Numbered from the stretch's first letter, positions 11,118-23,129 are shown. The stretch: DNA of 64,000 nt from Caprella mutica (GCA_947561585.1 CANNZV010001112.1:109378-173377), one strand, 5' to 3'. Numbers and translations are program-made. Notes: generated from the letters alone by a model not told the origin.

Positions 11118-11548
11118 CACACAGAGATAAGATTAGTTGAATCAAATCAAATTTGATTTGTTTTGACTCATATGAATGGGTTATTTTTACGCCTACCTAC
11201 ATGGTGAGTTGCAGGTACTTTTTGAAAATAGTTAAAAGTAGTTAAAACAAAACGGTCGTTTTGACTCACACCTAAACTTAAAAAAGTAGCGCCAACTCGC
11301 ATAGTAACTTAATTTATACAACAGATAGATTGGATTAACAGTCTTTGTGAGTTACTACAATACACTCTGTCATAGTTGTTATAACATACTTTAAAATTCT
11401 CAAAAAAGTATCTTTTAAAGGGGCAGTTCAGTCAAAATCAAACTATCGCCAAATTGGTCCTAAATCGATTTAGTATATTTATTTATGTAGCATTGGAATA
11501 TTCGTTGATTTTAGAAATGTTTATATAAAAAGTATATTGTAAATTAGT

Positions 11549-11558
11549 GGCGCCATCT
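11549..11558 (-). promoter_or_regulatory. CTCF-like core motif, T copy 1, site 1
   Basis: AGATGGCGCC on the minus strand matches the core reported for insect CTCF (AGRTGGCGC). Sequence match only. Confidence 0.3.
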
Positions 11559-11824
11559 GTGGACTGTGGTGGACCGACGTACTAATCATTGTAGTACGTA
11601 AACAAAATGATAACCAGTCCCAGACTTGAATCTTGAATCTGTCATTATATGTATGTTTGAAAATGGTGAAAAGAATTTGTGAAATTGAAAACTGTCCTTC
11701 GAGTCAATTAGTTTTAGTTTTGAAAAGAAAACCATCTCTTCATAAATTACCTGTTAATACTGTTGATAGAAAAATTGTTTACATGTTATCAGCTGTAAAA
11801 TGTAAACAAATAGTACAAAGTGGT

Positions 11825-11834
11825 GGCGCCATCT
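11825..11834 (-). promoter_or_regulatory. CTCF-like core motif, T copy 1, site 2
   Basis: Second AGATGGCGCC in the same orientation, 276 bp from the first. Sequence match only. Confidence 0.3.
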
Positions 11835-12209
11835 GTAGGAGGACGCAGGAACTAAATCGAATTTATAAAATATTATATATATCGCTTATTATATTTTTTC
11901 AACCGTTTAATTCTACAAGAATGCTTTTTTCTTACTAAGTGATCATCCAACATTAATATTATGAAAACAAAAATTGACTGAACTGCCCCTTTAACTCTCA
12001 TAGTAAGTTGATTCAATCCATAAAATGAATTGATTTAACTAATGTTTGGTGACACACCACGCTATAGTTGTTCTGACTTATATGAAAACATGAATAAAGT
12101 CCAACCAACTCACGTAATAAATTGATTCAAAGCATAAGTTGATGACCCATTAGATATGACCGTGTGGGTTTTACTTTTTTTTTTCTCTGTGTGGGTGAGT
12201 TAGCTTATA

Positions 12210-12850
12210 GTACTTGACCAACTTACTTGTATGTACTTAGCCAACTTACTTGTACTTGACCAACTTACTTGTATGTACTTAGCCAACTTACTTGTACTTA
12301 GCCAACTTACTTGTACTTGACCACCTTACTTGTACTTGGGCACTTTACTTGTACTTGGCCAACTTCTTGTACTTGGCCAACTTACTTGTACTTGGCCAAC
12401 TTACTTGTACTTGGCCAACTTACTTGTACTTGGCCAACTTACTTGTACTTGGCCACCTGACTTGTACATGACCAACCTACTTGTACTTGGCCAACTTACT
12501 TGTACTTGGTTAACTTACTTGTACTTACTTGTACTTGGCCAGCTTTCTTGTACTTGACTAGCTTAATTGTACTTGGCCACCTGACTTGTACTTGGCCACC
12601 TGACTTGTACTTGGCCAACTTACTTGTACTTGGTTAACTTACTTGTACTTGGCCAGCTTTCTTATACTTGACTAGCTTACTTGTACTTGGCCACCTGACT
12701 TGTACTTGGCCACCTGACTTGTACTTGGCCAACTTACTTGTACTTGGTTAACTTACTTGTACTTACTTGTACTTGGCCAGCTTTCTTGTACTTGACTAGC
12801 TTACTTGTACTTGGCCACCTGACTTGTACTTGACCAACTTACTTGTAATT
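12210..12850. repeat. 19-bp tandem array with ~115-125 bp higher-order repeat
   Basis: Unit ACTTGTACTTGGCCAACTT with variants GGCCACCTG, GACCAACTT, GGTTAACTT and GGCCAGCTTTCTT. From about 12540 a block of six units (CAGCTTTCTT, GACTAGCTT, GGCCACCTG twice, GGCCAACTT, GGTTAACTT) recurs at about 12541, 12655 and 12778. A short frame at 12330-12557 is an artefact. Confidence 0.9.
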
Positions 12851-13393
12851 ATTCAAATACTATCATTGTAATTGTATATGTTAGTAATTTTCCTATAGTT
12901 AGAATACAAAGAAACCGCATATTCTTACACGAATAATACAAAAATAGTACAGTATATTTACATCATCAGTATTACTATGATAACTTTGTGTGCTTTATAT
13001 CTGTATGGTATTTATATAATAATTATTACACTATTTGGATGATAACAATGCATGCATATCATGAAATTAATTAAACACATTCATCTGTTTTGCATATATA
13101 ATTTAACTTTGTTTATTATTTACATTTACTATTACATTTATATTATTTTTCGAAATATTTTCCATAGTGACTATATTCCCATGGTATAAATACTAACCAA
13201 AAACACCTTATCATTCTATGTACCTACAGCATAATAAATTAGTTAGCAGTCTGGGGTATATGTAAGCTTAATTATCTAACTAAAAGATATAGGTAATAAC
13301 TGATAAAAATAATGTTACTAATGTTCTTAGGCAGATAGCATGGCTATGCACACTAAAACAGCACTTGTTGTACCAGAGAAAATATAAAAGATA
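12851..13393. other. AT-rich spacer
   Basis: Unique, AT-rich, no gene seen. Confidence 0.55.
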
Positions 13394-13406
13394 GGGGGGG
13401 GGGGGG
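13394..13406 (+). repeat. G13 homopolymer
   Basis: Uninterrupted run of 13 G, about 18 bp before the seed region of the 21-bp array. Could favour G-quadruplex formation or polymerase slippage. Confidence 0.85.
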
Positions 13407-13423
13407 ATAATGCAGTTTACTAT

Positions 13424-13522
13424 ACTGAGAATGATGAGAGTGATGAGAGTGATGAGTATGATGAGAGTGATTAGTATACTGCTAGAGAATGGTATGAGTA
13501 TGATGAGAATGATGAGTATACT
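13424..13522 (+). repeat. GATGAGAGT-type precursor of the 21-bp array
   Basis: Irregular ATGAGAGTG / ATGAGTATG / TGAGTATACT steps leading directly into the 21-bp unit. Reads as the less-ordered edge or seed from which the array grew. Confidence 0.6.
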
Positions 13523-16500
13523 GAGTATGAGTTACTGTATGGTGAGTATGAGTTACTGTATGGTGAGTATGAGTTACTGTATGGTGAGTATGAGTTACTC
13601 TATGGTGAGTATAAGTTAGTCTATGGTGAGTATGAGTTAGTCTATGGTGAGTATGAGTTACTGTATGGTGAGTATGAGTTACTCTATGGTGAGTATGAGT
13701 TACTCTATGGTGAGTATAAGTTACTGTATGGTGAGTATGAGTTAGTCTATGGTGAGTATGAGTTACTGTATGGTGAGTATGAGTTACTCTATGGTGAGTA
13801 TGAGTTAGTCTATGGTGAGTATGAGTTACTGTATGGTGAGTATGAGTTACTCTATGGTGAGTATGAGTTAGTCTATGGTGAGTATGAGTTACTGTATGGT
13901 GAGTATGAGTTACTCTATGGTGAGTATGAGTTAGTCTATGGTGAGTATGAGTTACTGTAAGGTGAGTATGAGTTACTCTATGGTGAGTATGAGTTACTCT
14001 ATGGTGAGTATGAGTTAGTCTATGGTGAGTATGAGTTACTGTATGGTGAGTATGAGTTACTCTATGGTGAGTATGAGTTACTCTATGGTGAGTATGAGTT
14101 ACTCTATGGTGAGTATGAGTTACTGTATGGTGAGTATGAGTTACTCTATGGTGAGTATGAGTTACTCTATGGTGAGTATGAGTTACTGTATGGTGAGTAT
14201 GAGTTACTCTATGGTGAGTATGAGTTACTCTATGGTGAGTATGGGTTACTCTATGGTGAGTATGAGTTACTCTATGGTGAGTATGAGTTACTCTATGGTG
14301 AGTATGAGTTACTCTATGGTGAGTATGGGTTACTCTATGGTGAGTATGAGTTACTGTATGGTGAGTATGAGTTACTCTATGGTGAGCATGAGTTACTCTA
14401 TGGTGAGTATGAGTTACTCTATGGTGAGTATGAGTTACTCTATGGTGAGTATGAGTTACTCTATGGTGAGTATGAGTTACTGTATGGTGAGTATGAGTTA
14501 CTCTATGGTGAGTATGAGTTACTCTATGGTGAGTATGAGTTACTGTATGGTGAGTATGAGTTACTCTATGGTGAGTATGAGTTACTCTATGGTGAGTATG
14601 AGTTACTCTATGGTGAGTATGAGTTACTGTATGGTGAGTATGAGTTACTCTATGGTGAGTATGAGTTACTCTATGGTGAGTATGAGTTACTCTATGGTGA
14701 GTATAAGTTACTGTATGGTGAGTATGAGTTAGTCTATGGTGAGTATGAGTTACGTTATGGTGAGTATGAGTTACTCTATGGTGAGTATGAGTTAGTCTAT
14801 GGTGAGTATGAGTTACTGTATGGTGAGTATGAGTTACTCTATGGTGAGTATGAGTTAGTCTATGGTGAGTATGAGTTACTGTATGGTGAGTATGAGTTAC
14901 TGTATGGTGAGTATGAGTTACTCTATGGTGAGTATGGGTTACTCTATGGTGAGTATGAGTTACTCTATGGTGAGTATGAGTTACTCTATGGTGAGTATGA
15001 GTTACTCTATGGTGAGTATGGGTTACTCTATGGTGAGTATGAGTTACTGTATGGTGAGTATGAGTTACTCTATGGTGAGCATGAGTTACTCTATGGTGAG
15101 TATGAGTTACTCTATGGTGAGTATGAGTTACTGTATGGTGAGTATGAGTTACTCTATGGTGAGTATGAGTTACTCTATGGTGAGTATGAGTTACTGTATG
15201 GTGAGTATGAGTTACTCTATGGTGAGTATGAGTTACTCTATGGTGAGTATGAGTTACTCTATGGTGAGTATGAGTTACTGTATGGTGAGTATGAGTTACT
15301 CTATGGTGAGTATGAGTTACTCTATGGTGAGTATGAGTTACTCTATGGTGAGTATAAGTTACTGTATGGTGAGTATGAGTTAGTCTATGGTGAGTATGAG
15401 TTACGTTATGGTGAGTATGAGTTACTCTATGGTGAGTATGAGTTAGTCTATGGTGAGTATGAGTTACTGTATGGTGAGTATGAGTTACTCTATGGTGAGT
15501 ATGAGTTAGTCTATGGTGAGTATGAGTTACTGTATGGTGAGTATGAGTTACTGTATGGTGAGTATGAGTTACTGTATGGTGAGTATGAGTTACTCTATGG
15601 TGAGTATGAGTTACTCTATGGTGAGTATGAGTTACTCTATGGTGAGCATGAGTTACTCTATGGTGAGTATGAGTTACTGTATGGTGAGTATGAGTTACTG
15701 TATGGTGAGTATGAGTTACTCTATGGTGAGTATGAGTTACTGTATGGTGAGTATGAGTTACTTTATGGTGAGCATGAGTTACTGTATGGTGAGTATGAGT
15801 TACTCTATGGTGAGCATGAGTTACTGTATGGTGAGTATGAGTTACTCTATGGTGAGCATGAGTTACTGTATGGTGAGTATGAGTTACTCTATGGTGAGTA
15901 TGAGTTACTGTATGGTGAGTATGAGTTACTCTATGGTGAGTATGAGTTACTCTATGGTGAGTATGAGTTATTGTACGGTGAGTATGAGTTACTCTATGGT
16001 GAGTATGAGTTACTGTACGGTGAGTATGAGTTACTCTATGGTGAGTATGAGTTACTGTACGGTGAGTATGAGTTACTCTATGGTGAGCATGAGTTACTCT
16101 ATGGTGAGTATGAGTTACTGTACGGTGAGTATGAGTTACTCTATGGTGAGTATGAGTTATTGTACGGTGAGTATGAGTTACTCTATGGTGAGTATGAGTT
16201 ACTGTACGGTGAGTATGAATTACTCTATGGTGAGTATGAGTTACTGTACGGTGAGTATGAGTTACTCTATGGTGAGCATGAGTTACTCTATGGTGAGTAT
16301 GAGTTACTGTATGGTGAGTATGAGTTACTCTATGGTGAGCATGAGTTACTGTATGGTGAGTATGAGTTACTCTATGGTGAGTATGAGTTACTGTATGGTG
16401 AGTATGAGTTACTCTATGGTGAGTATGAGTTACTCTATGGTGAGTATGAGTTATTGTACGGTGAGTATGAGTTACTCTATGGTGAGTATGAGTTACTGTA

Positions 16501-18512
16501 CGGTGAGTATGAGTTACTCTATGGTGAGTATGAGTTACTGTACGGTGAGTATGAGTTACTCTATGATGAGCATGAGTTACTCTATGGTGAGTATGAGTTA
16601 CTCTATGGTGAGTATGAGTTACTCTATGGTGAGTATGGGTTACTCTATGGTGAGTATGAGTTACTGTATGGTGAGTATGAGTTACTCTATGGTGAGCATG
16701 AGTTACTCTATGGTGAGTATGAGTTACTCTATGGTGAGTATGAGTTACTCTATGGTGAGTATGAGTTACTCTATGGTGAGTATGAGTTACTGTATGGTGA
16801 GTATGAGTTACTCTATGGTGAGTATGAGTTACTCTATGGTGAGTATGAGTTACTGTATGGTGAGTATGAGTTACTCTATGGTGAGTATGAGTTACTCTAT
16901 GGTGAGTATGAGTTACTCTATGGTGAGTATGAGTTACTGTATGGTGAGTATGAGTTACTCTATGGTGAGTATGAGTTACTCTATGGTGAGTATGAGTTAC
17001 TCTATGGTGAGTATAAGTTACTGTATGGTGAGTATGAGTTAGTCTATGGTGAGTATGAGTTACGTTATGGTGAGTATGAGTTACTCTATGGTGAGTATGA
17101 GTTAGTCTATGGTGAGTATGAGTTACTGTATGGTGAGTATGAGTTACTCTATGGTGAGTATGAGTTAGTCTATGGTGAGTATGAGTTACTGTATGGTGAG
17201 TATGAGTTACTGTATGGTGAGTATGAGTTACTGTATGGTGAGTATGAGTTACTCTATGGTGAGTATGAGTTACTCTATGGTGAGTATGAGTTACTCTATG
17301 GTGAGCATGAGTTACTCTATGGTGAGTATGAGTTACTGTATGGTGAGTATGAGTTACTGTATGGTGAGTATGAGTTACTCTATGGTGAGTATGAGTTACT
17401 GTATGGTGAGTATGAGTTACTTTATGGTGAGCATGAGTTACTGTATGGTGAGTATGAGTTACTCTATGGTGAGCATGAGTTACTGTATGGTGAGTATGAG
17501 TTACTCTATGGTGAGCATGAGTTACTGTATGGTGAGTATGAGTTACTCTATGGTGAGTATGAGTTACTGTATGGTGAGTATGAGTTACTCTATGGTGAGT
17601 ATGAGTTACTCTATGGTGAGTATGAGTTATTGTACTGTGAGTATGAGTTACTCTATGGTGAGTATGAGTTACTGTACGGTGAGTATGAGTTACTCTATGG
17701 TGAGTATGAGTTACTGTACGGTGAGTATGAGTTACTCTATGGTGAGCATGAGTTACTCTATGGTGAGTATGAGTTACTGTACGGTGAGTATGAGTTACTC
17801 TATGGTGAGTATGAGTTATTGTACGGTGAGTATGAGTTACTCTATGGTGAGTATGAGTTACTGTACGGTGAGTATGAGTTACTCTATGGTGAGTATGAGT
17901 TACTGTACGGTGAGTATGAGTTACTCTATGGTGAGCATGAGTTACTCTATGGTGAGTATGAGTTACTGTATGGTGAGTATGAGTTACTCTATGGTGAGCA
18001 TGAGTTACTGTATGGTGAGTATGAGTTACTCTATGGTGAGTATGAGTTACTGTATGGTGAGTATGAGTTACTCTATGGTGAGTATGAGTTACTCTATGGT
18101 GAGTATGAGTTATTGTACGGTGAGTATGAGTTACTCTATGGTGAGTATGAGTTACTGTACGGTGAGTATGAGTTACTCTATGGTGAGTATGAGTTACTGT
18201 ACGGTGAGTATGAGTTACTCTATGGTGAGCATGAGTTACTCTATGGTGAGTATGAGTTACTCTATGGTGAGTATGAGTTACTCTATGGTGAGTATGAGTT
18301 ATTGTACGGTGAGTATGAGTTACTCTATGGTGAGTATGAGTTACTGTACGGTGAGTATGAGTTACTCTATGGTGAGTATGAGTTACTGTATGGTGAGTAT
18401 GAGTTACTCTATGGTGAGTATGAGTTACTGTATGGTGAGTATGAGTTACTCTATGGTGAGCATGAGTTACTGTATGGTGAGTATGAGTTACTCTATGGTG
18501 AGCATGAGTTAC
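13523..18512 (+). repeat. Giant 21-bp tandem array (~237 units, ~5 kb)
   Basis: Unit GAGTATGAGTTACTCTATGG plus T. Variants: CTG/CTC/GTC/TTG before TATGG or TACGG, GAGCATGAG, GAGTATGGG, GAGTATAAG, and a rare ACGTTATGG. Rare variants reveal large internal duplications. The marker string GAGTATAAGTTACTGTATGG then TTAGTC then TTACGTTATGG recurs near 14702, 15353 and 17012, i.e. 651 bp (31 units) and 1659 bp (79 units) apart. The order of variants after 15513 matches that after 17172 for over 100 units. All phases lack stops over long distances, giving 236-, 173-, 509-, 453- and 856-codon frames. None has a unique domain or leader, and overlapping frames are equally open, so I do not call a gene. 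Each unit contains ATGGTGAGTATG, close to a 5' splice-site consensus. Confidence 0.97.
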
Positions 18513-19481
18513 AGCAAATGTATTGCAACCTAACAGTTTAATTTAGCCGATAACTCTACACAATAAATACGTTATATAAATGACACACTTTAGATGACAC
18601 ATTATTGTCTTTTTTCTATATGTACTACCTACAGAATGAGTTAATTATCAACATTTTATATCTATTTGGTATAATGTGACCTACAAACTTAGGTAAGTTT
18701 GTTATGTAGTATTCAAAAGAATCATAGAAATTATTAAATAATTAATTAATTTCAGAACCTAAATAAATGTTGTGCAAAATTGGCAGAGTTTTGAAATATA
18801 ACAATAAATAAATTAAAAATTACTCCAATTAAATTATTTCTATCTACTGATTGTACTGTTATGTAGGTAGTTTAAATCTATTATAATTAATCAATTAATA
18901 AATGGAGAAAATCATTCTTCCTTTTATTATAACAATTTATGATAGGTTCCGAATTATTGGAAGGTTCCACACACCCTATCATACTAGAAAAAATAATAGG
19001 TGAAGGTTCACCTTAGCTTGGCTATAGGTTCAAAAACACTATACGTTTGAAATATAAAGAGATATTGTCCACCTAAGGTTAGGTTAGCGGTCTGGTTGGG
19101 GGGGGGGGGAGATGTATTTAGCAGATGGAAGGGAATGTTACCGAATGGAGGCTTATTATGAACCCGATGAAGGAATATCTAGAATATACAGTGAAGATAT
19201 CGCTAATTAATTGAAATTTGAAGCCATGATGTAGTTTCTGTATCCGCTAGTTTGTTGTACTGCACCCTTTAAGATTGTTTAATGACCTGGCAGATGGGAT
19301 CGTGGGGTGGTACATCCCCAGATGTACCTATTTCAGTATACTTGATGTTCCCATACCTCTATTCGGTATCTAATAAATGCACATTTATCTAAAATAAAAG
19401 TTAGATAATAATTATTAGTTATAAACTTCTTTCTTATATGTTCGAAGATGTAAAACTTACCATAGCATTTGTGTGTGCACT
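18513..19481. other. Unique AT-rich spacer with G12 tract
   Basis: A run of 12 G at 19098-19109. Otherwise non-repetitive. Nothing gene-like. Confidence 0.55.
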
Positions 19482-20103
19482 GTGTATGTGAGTATGTGAG
19501 CCTGTATGTGAGTATGTGAGCCTGTATGTGAGTATGTGAGCCTGTATGTGAGTAGGTGAGCCTGTATGTGAGCCTGTATGTGAGTATGTGAGCCTGTATG
19601 TGAGTATGTGAGCCTGTATGTGAGTATGTGAGCCTGTATGTGAGTATGTGAGCCTGTATGTGAGTAGGTGAGCCTGTATGTGAGTATGTGAGCCTGTATG
19701 TGAGTATGTGAGCCTGTATGTGAGTATGTGAGCCTGTCTGTGAGTAGGTGAGCCTGTATGTGAGTATGTGAGCCTGTATGTGAGCCTGTATGTGAGTATG
19801 TGAGCTTGTATGTGAGTAGGTGAGCCTGTATGTGAGTAGGTGAGCCTGTATGTGAGTAGGTGAGCCTGTATGTGAGCCTGTATGTGAGTATGTGAGCCTG
19901 TATGTGAGTAGGTGAGCCTGTATGTGAGTATGTGAGCCTGTATGTGAGTATGTGAGCCTGTATGTGAGCCTGTATGTGAGTATGTGAGCCTGTATGTGAG
20001 TAGGTGAGCCTGTATGTGAGTAGGTGAGCCTGTATGTGAGTAGGTGAGCCTGTATGTGAGTAGGTGAGCCTGTATGTGAGCCTGTATGTGAATATGTGAG
20101 TAT
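19482..20103. repeat. 20-bp tandem array (~31 units)
   Basis: Unit GTGAGCCTGTATGTGAGTAT, alternating with GTGAGTAGG; several units lack the GTGAGTAT half (GCCTGTATGTGAGCCTGTATG), so unit length alternates 20/12. Minus-strand frames of 227 and 263 codons rich in HIQAH and LTYR are artefacts. Confidence 0.93.
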
Positions 20104-20634
20104 GCTAATGTTAACACGATTCACCTGTGAATAATGTGCCCATGCTACTCCTTAATTCGTTAAAGGTGTTCAAGTCGTGTCCCTAATGCCTTTTTAATGG
20201 GCTCTACCCCTTGCCCAGGATGTTTGTTCTTAAATTATACCTACCTACAATATTAACAAATTGTTAATGGAAATTTTTAGTACACCTTTCTATATACTTA
20301 TTATAATTAGTACAAAATTAATGTATAGGAATAATAGTAATTAAGATAGATTTATACCTAAATAGCAATAATAATTTATTAATGTTTTAATTTAATTTTA
20401 TGTTTGTATGTACATTCTTTGTCAATATTTTGTTAACAATTTAAGTACCTTCTTTAAAATGTTAACACTGCAACCAGAATGGTTAACCACATCTACCCTC
20501 AGTGTTAACTAATGTCCTACCTAACTACCACACACTGTACTGGTAGTCTTAATTGCCTACTAGTGCTAATTTAAATACTAATTGCAATTTAAATGACTAA
20601 TAACCGATAGTCACGATACAGGTATTTAGCAGTT
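20104..20634. other. Spacer, AT-rich
   Basis: Non-repetitive. A short stretch near 20590-20610 (ACCGATAGTCACGA) resembles the 28-bp unit of the 51334 array (ACCGATAGTCATGA), possibly by chance. Confidence 0.45.
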
Positions 20635-20960
20635 AGGGTAAGTAATATGAATTCGGGGTAACTAATGGAACAGGTGGGGTAAGTAATATTAATTTGGGGT
20701 AACTAATGGAACAGGTAGGTAAGTAATATTAATTTGGGGTAACTAATGGAACAGGTGGGGTAAGTAATAAATAATTAATGTTAATTAATAAATAACCCAC
20801 GGTAGCTAATAAAAAATTAAGGTAACAAATAAATAATTTAGGGTAAATTAAAAAATTAGGTAGAGCTAACTAATTTAAAAATTAGGTAGGACTAACTAAT
20901 TTAAAAATTAAGTAGGGCTAACTAATTAAATTATTAGGTAGGGATAAAAATTCAAAAAAT
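20635..20960 (+). repeat. Two short adjacent minisatellites (41-bp x3, ~26-bp x4)
   Basis: 20635-20770: GGGTAAGTAATATTAATTTG then GGGTAACTAATGGAACAGGTG, about three units. 20855-20945: TTAGGTAGGACTAACTAATT with trailing A run, about four units. Both carry GGTAA or GGTAG motifs. Between them lies degenerate GGTAACAAATAAA sequence. Confidence 0.75.
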
Positions 20961-21153
20961 TAGCTTAAATAATTTGACTACCTAGGGTAATTAAATGGGA
21001 TTGAGGTGTCTATTACAAGCAGTTATGATATTCAAACTATTTACTGTTGCATTTGTTATTCTAATTAAAATTAAAATTACCGAAATTTAACAAATCATAA
21101 TTTTGAATAGAGACTATAAGTATATAATTAAATGCACCTCATTCGATAGAGAA

Positions 21154-21650
21154 AACACAGAGGGGAAACGGTGCAACCCATATGGTCATATCTAATGGGT
21201 CATCAATTTATGCTTTGAATCAATTTATTACGTGAGTTGGTTGGACTTTATTCATGTTTTCGCATGTGTTAAAACAACTATGATGTGGTGTGTCATCAAA
21301 CATTAGTTAATTCAATTAATTTTATGGATTGAATCAACTTACTATGAGAGTTAAAAGTTACTTTTTTGAGAATTTTAACGTATGTTGAAACAACTATGAC
21401 AGAGTGCATTGTAGTAACTCACAAAGACTGTTAATCCAATGTATTTGGTGTATAAATTAACTTACTATGCGAGTTGGCGCTACTTTTTTGAAGTAAGGTT
21501 TGAGTCAAAACGACTGTTTTGTTTTAACTTACGTCAATTCAACTCATTTCAAGTAGTACCTGCAACTCTCCAGGTCAAAATCCCACCATTCATATATGTC
21601 AAAACAAATCAAATTTGATTTGATTCAACTAATCCTTTCCCTGGGTGTAT
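21154..21650 (-). mobile_element. Repeat element H, copy 2, uninterrupted (empty site)
   Basis: Reverse-complement relative of 11118-12193. Markers in order: GGTCATATCTAATGGGTCAT, GGATTGAATCAACTTACTA, GAGTTGGCGCTACTTTTTTG, CAAATCAAATTTGATTTGAT. At 21352-21370 the junction GAGAGTTAAAAGTTACTTTT contains a single TTAA where copy 1 carries the 572-bp element T between two TTAAs. Ends ACACAGAGGGGA and CCCTGGGTGT are imperfectly inverted. Confidence 0.7.
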
Positions 21651-22196
21651 CTGTATATGTCCTGACGATGAATAGATATCTTTCTATTCGAAAGTTTGCA
21701 TCATGATAACACCTTCAAAGTTGACATTTTAATTCCCTCTTGATAAGATGTTCATTGTCGTTCCTATTGAGGCAATAACAGTATTCACAAATTTCGAATA
21801 AATGCAAAATAGTGAGTTCGATTCTCTCAAGTAGTTATCTTTCCACAGCAACACTGCAGTAGTTTGCTACTCAGCGGTAACACAAAAAAAATCTTACGTT
21901 TAACAAATAATATATTTCTCACATCAGAAATATGGAAGTTAAAGATTATTGTTTATCAAAACATATTATTGTTTATCAAAATTATTGTTTTTATATCAAG
22001 CATATGTCAAGATTTGAAGCTGATGTTCTTGAAATCTATTTAAACAGTTACAAAATGATTAAAAATTAAATATATACAATTTGTTTTACTACTTCACATC
22101 AAACAATTGTACTTGTACTTACAATTATTCAGAGCAAGTTAAAGTTGGTGTTCCATACTAACCTTCTGTGACCCCACCATAACTTTTTACTTGGGT
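21651..22196. other. Unique spacer
   Basis: Non-repetitive. The string CCCCACCATAACTTT at 22172 also occurs at 60765, marking a possible dispersed element edge. Confidence 0.45.
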
Positions 22197-23119
22197 ATGT
22201 ACTACCAGAAAATGTCACTGTGATGATGTACTATCAGAGAAAAGAGTCACTGTGAAGATGTACTATCAGAGAAAAGAGTCACTGTGATGATGTACTATCA
22301 GAGAAAAGAGTCACTGTGAAGATGTACTATCAGAGAAAAGAGTCACTGTGATGATGTACTATCAGAGAAAAGAGTCACTGTGATGATGTACTGCCAGAGA
22401 AAAGAGTCACTGTGATGATGTACTATCAGAGAAAAGAGTCACTGTGATGATGTACTATCAGAGAAAAGAATCACTGTGATGATGTACTATCAGAGAAAAG
22501 AGTCACTGTGATGATGTACTATCAGAGAAAAGAGTCACTGTGAAGATGTACTATCAGAGAAAAGAGTCACTGTGATGATGTACTATCAGAGAAAAGAGTC
22601 ACTGTGATGATGTACTGCCAGAGAAAAGAGTCACTGTGATGATGTACTATCAGAGAAAAGAGTCACTGTGATGATGTACTGTCAGAGAAAAGAGTCATTG
22701 TGATGATGTACTATCAGAGAAAAGAGTCACTGTGATGATGTACTGTCAGAGAAAAGAGTCACTGTGATGATGTACTGCCAGAGAAAAGAGTCACTGTGAT
22801 GATGTACTATCAGAGAAAAGAGTCACTGTGATGATGTACTGTCAGAGAAAAGAGTCATTGTGATGATGTACTATCAGAGAAAAGAGTCACTGTGATGATG
22901 TACTGTCAGAGAAAAGAGTCACTGTGATGATGAACTATCAGAGAAAAGAGTCACTGTGATGATGTACTATCAGAGAAAAGAGTCACTGTGATGATGTACT
23001 ATCAGAGAAAAGAGTCACTGTGATGATGTACTATCAGAGAAAAGAGTCACTGTGATGATGTACTATCAGAGAAAAGAGTCACTGTGATGATGTACTATCA
23101 GAGAAAAGAGTCACTGTGA
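22197..23119 (-). repeat. 32-bp tandem array, locus 2, inverted relative to locus 1 (~28 units)
   Basis: Unit GATGATGTACTATCAGAGAA followed by AAGAGTCACTGT, the reverse complement of the 6743-7753 unit. Variants GAAGATG, TGCCAGAG, TGTCAGAG and GTCATTG. A five-unit pattern carrying GTCAGAG with GTCATTG recurs exactly 160 bp apart (22681 and 22841). Confidence 0.95.
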
Positions 23120-23129
23120 ATTTATCCAT

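Larger units (their letters stand above)
11419..11990 (+). mobile_element. TTAA-flanked element T, copy 1 (572 bp)
   Basis: TTAA at 11415-11418 and 11991-11994 flank AGGGGCAGTTCAGTCAA and its exact reverse complement TTGACTGAACTGCCCCT. The second copy (44095-44663) is nearly identical throughout. TTAA duplications are typical of piggyBac-type insertions, but the termini differ from the 6084-6715 element, so superfamily is left open. An internal frame shared with copy 2 (KMVKRICEIENCP; KPSLHKLPVNTVDRKIV; GGAICRRTQELNRIYK) spans about 85 codons. It may be a fragment of an ancestral protein, and I do not recognise it. Two GGCGCCATCT motifs lie at 11549-11558 and 11825-11834. Confidence 0.8.
11118..12193 (+). 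mobile_element. Repeat element H, copy 1, split by element T
   Basis: Begins CACACAGAGATAA and ends CTCTGTGTG, an imperfect terminal inverted repeat. Internal markers include AATCAAATTTGATTTG, AGTAGCGCCAACTCGCATAG, and on the far side of the insertion TAGTAAGTTGATTCAATCC and ATGACCCATTAGATATGACC. The same markers occur in reverse order and complement at 21154-21650. With the 572-bp insert and one TTAA removed, this copy is about 500 bp, close to the 497 bp of the other. No coding capacity. Superfamily not determined. Confidence 0.7.

Noticed and set aside
13523..18541. Long plus frames (up to 856 codons) as a repeat-protein gene
   Set aside because: Different phases are open at once, all residues derive from one 21-bp unit, and there is no leader, terminal domain or splice-supported start; the start of the 856-codon frame lies inside the array.
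19333..20124. 263-codon His/Thr-rich minus frame
   Set aside because: Shadow of the 20-bp array.
7754..22196. Single large inverted duplication explaining both 32-bp arrays and both H copies
   Set aside because: Centres of symmetry differ by about 1.5 kb, array flanks do not align, and the dispersed repeat at 10650/23130 is in direct orientation.
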